Below the pieces are notes generated by a model. That model was not told the DNA's origin. It ran no database searches and saw only the letters and a list, made by a program, of their open reading frames with translations. Made by a program: the position numbers and the translations under genes. Below are positions 6,438 through 10,917 of a stretch of 10,917 nucleotides of DNA, one piece after another; positions within the stretch are counted from its first letter, which is position 1, and every line of letters begins with the position of its first letter. Source of the stretch: DSM-111022 sp043424535 (GTDB taxonomy: Bacteria > Bacillota > Bacilli > Lactobacillales > Aerococcaceae); NCBI GenBank assembly GCA_043424535.1, contig JBHWOV010000128.1:1-10917 (forward strand). The letters are read 5' to 3'.

Positions 6438-7059
6438 AATATAATCCTTTCTGAAAATTCGAACTGTCTAATTTATTCATTTGAGCTTTTATATATTTCC
6501 CGATGACATCCGTTTCAATATTCACTAAGTCACCGATTTTTAAATTCTTAATCGTTGTTTTCTCTTGTGAATGTGGAATAATACTGACCGAAAAAGTTCT
6601 ACTGGTCACATTGCTGATGGTTAAACTAATACCGTCTATCGCAATGGAACCTTGACTGATTATTTCACCATGTAATATTTCTGGATAATGAAATTCTAAG
6701 ACAAGTGCATTCTCACGTCTTAATTTATTAACCAGTCGCGTCGTGGTATCAATGTGTCCAGCGACAAAATGGCCATCGAATCGTTGGTTTACTGACATCG
6801 CTAACTCTAAATTTACTTCATCCCCACGCTTCATTGTTGAAAAAGTTGTTCTTTGAAAGGTTTCAGGCATCACATCAACTGAAAAAGCAGTTTCGGTTTT
6901 ATCTGTCGCTGTTAAACATACGCCATTAATAGCCATACTATCTCCTACTTTATAGTCAGATAATAATATTTTTGAGGCTTCAATCGTCATTTTGATCGTA
7001 TTCGATGAACGTTGAATATTTTTTATTCTTCCTTTTTCTTGAATTAATCCTGTGAACAT
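6430..7059 (-). CDS. ribE: Riboflavin synthase, alpha subunit
   Basis: This enzyme performs the last step, dismutating two molecules of ribityllumazine to riboflavin and aminoribityluracil. The 209-residue protein has the family start MFTGLIQ and two homologous lumazine-binding domains, about 1-97 and 98-190. Paired motifs show the internal duplication: SMAINGVCLT at 41-50 and SIAIDGISLT at 138-147. Cys48 in the first copy sits at the position important for catalysis in characterised enzymes and is absent from the second, as usual. GHFVAGHID at 96-104 marks the domain junction. It overlaps the end of ribD by 16 bases and uses AAGGAGGATAT within ribD as ribosome binding site, so translation is likely coupled. 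The last 15 or so residues are poorly conserved in such enzymes. Confidence 0.97.
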   Translation of the reverse strand: MFTGLIQEKGRIKNIQRSSNTIKMTIEASKILLSDYKVGDSMAINGVCLTATDKTETAFSVDVMPETFQRTTFSTMKRGDEVNLELAMSVNQRFDGHFVAGHIDTTTRLVNKLRRENALVLEFHYPEILHGEIISQGSIAIDGISLTISNVTSRTFSVSIIPHSQEKTTIKNLKIGDLVNIETDVIGKYIKAQMNKLDSSNFQKGLYYE

Positions 7060-8120
7060 ATATCCTCCTTACGTTTGCTTCTAATTCGTAAATCTTCACC
7101 TATGCTTCTTATATCCGTAAAGTCTAGTTCAATGCTTTGATTTACGCCTCTCTCACTTTGAAAACTAGCTAAGCTATTGCCTCCTAGTATTTTAGGAGCT
7201 ATATATGTGATAATTTCATCCCAAAGATCATTTTCTAAAAACGCATCATGAATTCTTGCTCCTCCCTCAATATAAAGCGATTGAACATTTCTATTTGTTA
7301 TTTCCTTTATCACATCTTTGATTGAAAATGATGTTCTTTGAATCACTTCAACATGTGGCGGTAACGACAAAGAATTTGTGTTTTCAGTAAAAATCCATAC
7401 TGGAGAAGTGTCCTCCTTGAATAACTTTAAATCTTTATTTAACGTGCGTCCCCGTCTATCAATAATGATTCTTAGCGGTGGAAATTTTGATTTTTGCGTA
7501 GATAACAATGTTGGATTATCTGTTAGGACTGTTTGACTTCCTACAACGATTCCATGATAATCGCCACGTTCTTCATGTACTTTATTCCATACTTCTGAAC
7601 CCGTGATAGCCATTCTCTCTTGATTATTCGTGGTAATTTTTCCATCGATTGTCATTGCTTGTTTCAAAACATTATAAGGTCTTTGATGCTCATAGAAAAA
7701 ATTGTAGTTTAAATTTAGCTTTCTGACTTCATTTTCTTTTATTCCATAAATAACCTCCACGCCATTGTCTTTTAAATAAGCCATGCCTTTTCCTTGTACT
7801 AAAGGATTGGGATCCAGTTGGCCAATGACGACTGTTTTTATACCACTTTCGACGATGAGTTGAGCACAGGGTGGTTGTTTTCCCACATGTGCACAAGGCT
7901 CAAGCGTTACATACATTGTTGAATTGGATAATTCTTCAGGGTAATTGCATCGGGAAATGGCATGTCGTTCTGCATGATCTTGCCCATATTCTAAATGCGC
8001 ACCTTTGGCAATGACATGACCATTTTTCACAATCACTGCTCCAACTAATGGATTCGTAAAAGTATTCAACTTTCCTTTTTTCGCTTCTTCTATCGCAAGT
8101 TTCATAAATTTATCATGCAT
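7044..8120 (-). CDS. ribD: Bifunctional diaminohydroxyphosphoribosylaminopyrimidine deaminase / aminouracil phosphoribosyl reductase
   Basis: This 358-residue cytoplasmic enzyme carries out the second and third steps from GTP. The N-terminal cytidine-deaminase-like domain (about 1-145) binds zinc through His49 in HAE (49-51), with Glu51 as proton shuttle, and through Cys76 and Cys85 in PCAHVGKQPPC. The C-terminal NADPH-dependent reductase domain (about 148-350) has AMTIDGKI at 155-162, DNPTL at 201-205, IIIDRRGRT at 218-226 and IEGGA at 284-288, as in family members. The length is usual for RibD. The ATG start is supported by AAAGGAGG immediately upstream and follows the riboswitch terminator by about 20 bases. 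It is the first gene of the rib operon, so its expression depends most directly on the riboswitch. Confidence 0.97.
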   Translation of the reverse strand: MHDKFMKLAIEEAKKGKLNTFTNPLVGAVIVKNGHVIAKGAHLEYGQDHAERHAISRCNYPEELSNSTMYVTLEPCAHVGKQPPCAQLIVESGIKTVVIGQLDPNPLVQGKGMAYLKDNGVEVIYGIKENEVRKLNLNYNFFYEHQRPYNVLKQAMTIDGKITTNNQERMAITGSEVWNKVHEERGDYHGIVVGSQTVLTDNPTLLSTQKSKFPPLRIIIDRRGRTLNKDLKLFKEDTSPVWIFTENTNSLSLPPHVEVIQRTSFSIKDVIKEITNRNVQSLYIEGGARIHDAFLENDLWDEIITYIAPKILGGNSLASFQSERGVNQSIELDFTDIRSIGEDLRIRSKRKEDICSQD

Positions 8121-8140
8121 TGATTTCCTCCTTTCAAAAT

Positions 8141-8170
8141 AAAAAAGCCTCGTAAATAAATTACGAGGCT
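8141..8170 (-). terminator. Intrinsic terminator of the FMN riboswitch (attenuator)
   Basis: On the minus strand AGCCTCGTAA (8170-8161) and TTACGAGGCT (8155-8146) form a perfect 10-base stem with a 5-base loop, followed by a T run to 8141. It lies between the FMN aptamer and the ribD ribosome binding site, so it is the expected expression platform. The left arm can instead pair with the start of the aptamer: CGGGGC at 8367-8362 complements GCCTCG at 8169-8164 with one G-U pair, which would serve as an antiterminator. Confidence 0.93.
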
Positions 8171-8244
8171 AGCTAAATAAGATTTTTAAAAGTTTATTTT
8201 GAAATACTAAAAAAGTATGACAAAAATACCTAATGTACTTATTT

Positions 8245-8372
8245 TTCTTCTCCCATCCAGACTTTAACTGTCGGTATCAGATTCTCACTGATTCCACCGC
8301 AAATGCGGGTCACGGACTTAAGACACCACTGTCTATCACCGTCGGTAGGGAATTACACCCTGCCCCGAAGAA
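8245..8372 (-). ncRNA. FMN riboswitch aptamer (RFN element)
   Basis: Read on the minus strand, the region contains the conserved RFN segments in order: CGGGGCAGGGTG, AATTCCCTACCGACGGT, a variable stem near 8325, GTGACCCGC then GCGGTGGAATC, GAATCTGATACCGACAGT and AGTCTGGATGGGAGAAG. The closing stem P1 is formed by TTCTTC (8372-8367) and GAAGAA (8250-8245). RFN elements bind flavin mononucleotide and, in Bacilli, promote premature termination of rib transcripts. About 74 AT-rich bases separate it from the terminator. These include a small ATACT/AGTAT hairpin (8204-8218) and a 7-base complementarity, AAATAAG (8244-8238) with CTTATTT (8181-8175), that would bring aptamer and terminator together. 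Confidence 0.97.
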
Positions 8373-8391
8373 TATTATTCAATTCACAAAC

Positions 8392-8420
8392 ATAATATAT
8401 CTATTTCTATTGATTGTCAA
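8392..8420 (-). promoter_or_regulatory. Sigma-A promoter of the riboflavin operon
   Basis: On the minus strand a perfect -35 TTGACA (8415-8420) and a -10 TATTAT (8392-8397, five of six) are 17 bases apart. Transcription would begin near 8385, about a dozen bases before the FMN aptamer, as expected for a riboswitch-controlled unit. Confidence 0.9.
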
Positions 8421-8437
8421 ATGATATCGTAAAATGC

Positions 8438-8451
8438 TGTAAACGATACCA
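8438..8451. promoter_or_regulatory. CcpA cre site between the rib operon and the ATPase gene
   Basis: The plus strand reads TGTAAACGATACCA, which matches every fixed position of the classical cre consensus TGTAANCGNTNNCA. It lies 17 bases upstream of the rib -35 box, centred near -60 from the predicted start, a location where CcpA activates some Bacillus genes. It could instead serve the divergent ATPase gene. It also overlaps a TATCGT/ACGATA inverted repeat (8425-8430 and 8443-8448), so another dimeric regulator is possible. Confidence 0.5.
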
Positions 8452-8673
8452 CAAATCGGAAGATTATTATTACCTGCTAATTATCTTTTTTCTTCTTGAT
8501 GAATTGTAATAAAAATCACCTTTTAAATTTAAATAATATGACCAAATATTGTTTATATCACCAATTTTCATCTATTTATTGTAGTTTTTTTCATTCTATT
8601 TCCTTACCCTTATCATTTTAAATTCTAAATAACTTATTGTAAAATATTAAATAATCCTAAAGGAGGCGATAAA
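8452..8673. other. AT-rich divergent intergenic region, no confident signal
   Basis: This stretch upstream of the ATPase gene is very AT-rich. The best -10 candidate for the rightward gene is TAAAAT at 8640-8645, but the sequence 17 bases upstream (TTTAAA) is a poor -35. The ribosome binding site AAAGGAGG lies at 8659-8666. No RNA gene, hairpin terminator or short ORF with a binding site was found here. Confidence 0.5.
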
Positions 8674-10917
8674 ATGAGTGAAAGTTACTTAAAGTCAAAA
8701 GAAGATTTGTTGAAAAAATATGACGTCGATCCTGAACAAGGTTTAGACACATCAGAAGTAAAATCTAGACAAGATGAATATGGTCCGAATCAATTGGATG
8801 ACCAAGAAGAAAAGTCCGTCTGGCAAATACTTGTAAGTCATTTAAATAATATTATTGTCTATTTATTAGGTGGAGCAGCTCTCTTATCAATTGTTATGGG
8901 TGATTGGATTGAAGCGATTGCGATTATTATCGCAGTATTAATATCTGTTCTCACCGGCTTTATAGCTGAATACAAAGCCCAACAATCAGCAAATGCTCTT
9001 CAAGATATGGTAGATACCAAAGCAAATGTCTTGAGAGATGGAAGCGAGGATGAGGTGTTAGCCAATGAATTAGTACCAGGTGATATTTTACTTTTATCAG
9101 AAGGCGATGCCATTTCAGCTGACGGAAGAATTTTAGATGCTGGAAATTTTGCTGTTATGGAAGCAGCTTTAACTGGAGAGTCGGAAGCCGTAGATAAAGA
9201 TCCAGATGTCGAATTATCCGGAGATGAAGGCATCGGAGATCGTTTAAATATGGTTTTTTCTGGAACCGCAGTTACTAGAGGGACGGCTAAAGTATTAGTA
9301 ACTGAAATTGGTATGGATACAGAAGTTGGAAATATCTCCAGTATGTTAGAAAATGAAAATGACCGTGAAACGCCACTTGATAAAGAGATTAATCAACTAG
9401 GAAAAGCATTAATTATTGTTGCTTTTATTGCTGCAGCATTAGTATTTGTCATCGGATTAATTAATGGTGAAGAATTAACCAGCATGCTTCATATAGCGAT
9501 TATTTTGGCTGTCGCTGCGATTCCTGAAGCGATGCCGGCTGTTGAAACAATTACCTTATCGAATGGTATGGATACAATGGCTGAAAAAGATGCCTTAGTT
9601 AAAAATTTATCCTCAGTAGAAACATTAGGATCAACTTCTATCATTGCATCAGATAAAACCGGTACATTAACTGAAAATCAAATGATGGTCCAAGAAGTTT
9701 TACTAGCAGATGGTAATAAATATCAAATTACTGGAGCAGGATACTTACCAGAAGGTGAAATCAGTCAAGATGAGGAGAAGATTTCGCTAAACATAGATTC
9801 ATTTGAAGATGAGCCAGATAGCGATCTCTACCGTATGATTCGCGATGGTTTTCTTTCATCTCAAGCCACTTTGAGTCATGATGAGGATTTAGCAAATGAA
9901 GAAGGTTCTGATAAAGATACTCAAAGAGCAAAAGAATTTAGTATCGAAGGTGATCCAACCGATGGCGCATTAACTGTACTCGGTCATAAAATTGGCTTAG
10001 AAGAGTCTTCTGCAAGTGAACACTATCAAGAAATTTCTCAACTCGCTTTTGATTCCAGTCGCAAATATATGGCCGTTCTGGTAGAAAATCCTGAAGATCA
10101 AGCCTTTATAATTATTAAAGGAGCTCCTGATGTCTTGTTTAACTTAGCTGATCTTAATAGCGAAGAACAAGAAGAATGGGAATCTAAAAATAGTCAACTC
10201 GCTCAAGAAGGTATGCGTGCAATTGCTTTAGGGCGAATTCCAATTAATGGAGATGTTCAAAACTGGTCGGATGAAGATTTGAGTCAAGCAATTGAAGAGG
10301 AATCTATCGAATTAGCTGGACTCTTTGGTATCATTGACCCACCAAGATCAGATGTCGCAGAGTCCATTAAAAAAACTCAAGAAGCAGGTATCAAAGTAAT
10401 GATGATCACTGGCGACCATCCTGAAACAGCTGCCTATATTGCGCAAGAAATTGGTATCAATAATGGAGACCAAGTGATGACTGGTAAGGAAATCGACGAC
10501 GCAGTTAATCAAGATGATTTTACTGATCAGATTTTAGAGACAGGCGTTTTTGCTCGTGTATCTCCAGAAAATAAAAAACAGATTATCGAAGCACTACAAG
10601 AACAAAATTATGTCCTCGCAATGACTGGTGATGGTGTCAACGATGCTCCTGCTCTAAGCCGAGCGGATATTGGTGTTGCGATGGGGATTCGTGGAACAGA
10701 GGTTGCAAAAGAATCTTCAGACATGATCTTAACAGACGATCGCTTTTCTACAATTGTAGAAGCAGTCGAAGTGGGACGAATTATCTTTGAGAATATTAAG
10801 AAATATGTTTCATTTTTATTTGCATGTAATATGGTGGAAATTGCAGCCATCTTAATGACGATTCTTTTCGGTTTGGCAATGCCTTTACAACCGCTTCATA
10901 TCCTGTTCTTAAATTTG
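8674..10917 (+). CDS. P2-type cation-transporting ATPase, calcium-pump-like (3' end outside window)
   Basis: The frame runs open from ATG 8674, after AAAGGAGG, to the window end: 748 residues of an expected 880-900. This membrane pump uses ATP to move cations. Seen in order: a cation-ATPase N-terminal domain (about 1-50), membrane segments 1-2 (about 57-100), actuator loop TGES at 167-170, segments 3-4 (about 244-300), the phosphorylated Asp327 in DKTGTLT, the nucleotide-binding domain with FDSSRKYM and KGAP (482-485), DPPR at 555-558, TGD at 579-581, TGDGVNDAPAL from 651, and segment 5. Glu285 in segment 4, Asn719 and Glu722 in segment 5, and Asn747 in segment 6 correspond to SERCA calcium ligands. 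Segment 4 reads PEAMP rather than PEGLP. The nucleotide-binding domain has acidic stretches near 362-382 and 401-415. The family is certain; calcium specificity is inferred. It is transcribed divergently from the rib operon. Confidence 0.95.
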   Translation, partial: MSESYLKSKEDLLKKYDVDPEQGLDTSEVKSRQDEYGPNQLDDQEEKSVWQILVSHLNNIIVYLLGGAALLSIVMGDWIEAIAIIIAVLISVLTGFIAEYKAQQSANALQDMVDTKANVLRDGSEDEVLANELVPGDILLLSEGDAISADGRILDAGNFAVMEAALTGESEAVDKDPDVELSGDEGIGDRLNMVFSGTAVTRGTAKVLVTEIGMDTEVGNISSMLENENDRETPLDKEINQLGKALIIVAFIAAALVFVIGLINGEELTSMLHIAIILAVAAIPEAMPAVETITLSNGMDTMAEKDALVKNLSSVETLGSTSIIASDKTGTLTENQMMVQEVLLADGNKYQITGAGYLPEGEISQDEEKISLNIDSFEDEPDSDLYRMIRDGFLSSQATLSHDEDLANEEGSDKDTQRAKEFSIEGDPTDGALTVLGHKIGLEESSASEHYQEISQLAFDSSRKYMAVLVENPEDQAFIIIKGAPDVLFNLADLNSEEQEEWESKNSQLAQEGMRAIALGRIPINGDVQNWSDEDLSQAIEEESIELAGLFGIIDPPRSDVAESIKKTQEAGIKVMMITGDHPETAAYIAQEIGINNGDQVMTGKEIDDAVNQDDFTDQILETGVFARVSPENKKQIIEALQEQNYVLAMTGDGVNDAPALSRADIGVAMGIRGTEVAKESSDMILTDDRFSTIVEAVEVGRIIFENIKKYVSFLFACNMVEIAAILMTILFGLAMPLQPLHILFLNL

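Noticed and set aside
8233..8424. 63-codon plus-strand ORF across the rib leader
   Set aside because: It lies wholly over the FMN aptamer and rib promoter read on the opposite strand, and its sequence is explained by the conserved RNA.
9000..9233. Minus-strand ORF within the ATPase gene
   Set aside because: It is antisense to the conserved actuator domain, has no ribosome binding site, and has the Ser/Pro/Ala-rich composition typical of a shadow frame.
10608..10850. Minus-strand ORF within the 3' part of the ATPase gene
   Set aside because: It is antisense to the TGDGVNDAP region and membrane segment 5, with no independent coding signal.

Overview
The window looks like chromosome of a low-GC Gram-positive bacterium of the class Bacilli. 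The evidence is AT-rich DNA, strong AAGGAGG-type ribosome binding sites, sigma-A-like promoters, CcpA cre-like sites, and a riboflavin operon in the Bacillus order under an FMN riboswitch. The genus cannot be fixed from this stretch. The P-type ATPase is rich in acidic residues, which may hint at a salt-tolerant lineage, but that is only a hint. I see no insertion sequence, phage gene, CRISPR array, tRNA or rRNA.

Layout. At 2-601 (+) is the 3' end of an unrecognised gene, closed by a strong hairpin at 605-649. At 738-1817 (-) is a zinc-dependent medium-chain alcohol dehydrogenase with its own promoter and a CcpA-like site. At 2013-2765 (-) is a sirtuin-family protein with several altered motif residues. 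It starts at TTG and is preceded by a possible 22-codon leader ORF (2773-2841) that has a near-perfect Shine-Dalgarno sequence. At 3050-4606 (-) is a large secreted, cysteine-free protein that I do not recognise. Its upstream region carries an extended -10 element and two 8-bp direct repeats one helical turn apart.

From 8420 down to 4780 (-) runs a complete riboflavin biosynthesis transcription unit: consensus promoter, FMN aptamer, intrinsic terminator, then ribD, ribE, ribBA and ribH with overlapping or closely spaced genes. Together these enzymes convert GTP and ribulose 5-phosphate to riboflavin; the dephosphorylation step is not encoded here. The riboswitch should shut the operon down when FMN is plentiful. 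A site matching the full cre consensus lies just upstream of the promoter.

Divergent from the rib operon, at 8674-10917 (+), is a P2-type cation-transporting ATPase whose 3' end lies beyond the window. It resembles SERCA/PMR1-type calcium pumps but has PEAMP instead of PEGLP in membrane segment 4.

Most of the window is conventional housekeeping DNA. The points most worth a second look are the modified sirtuin with its leader ORF, the unrecognised secreted protein with its putative response-regulator site, and the cre site beside the riboflavin promoter. No clear new multi-gene system is visible.
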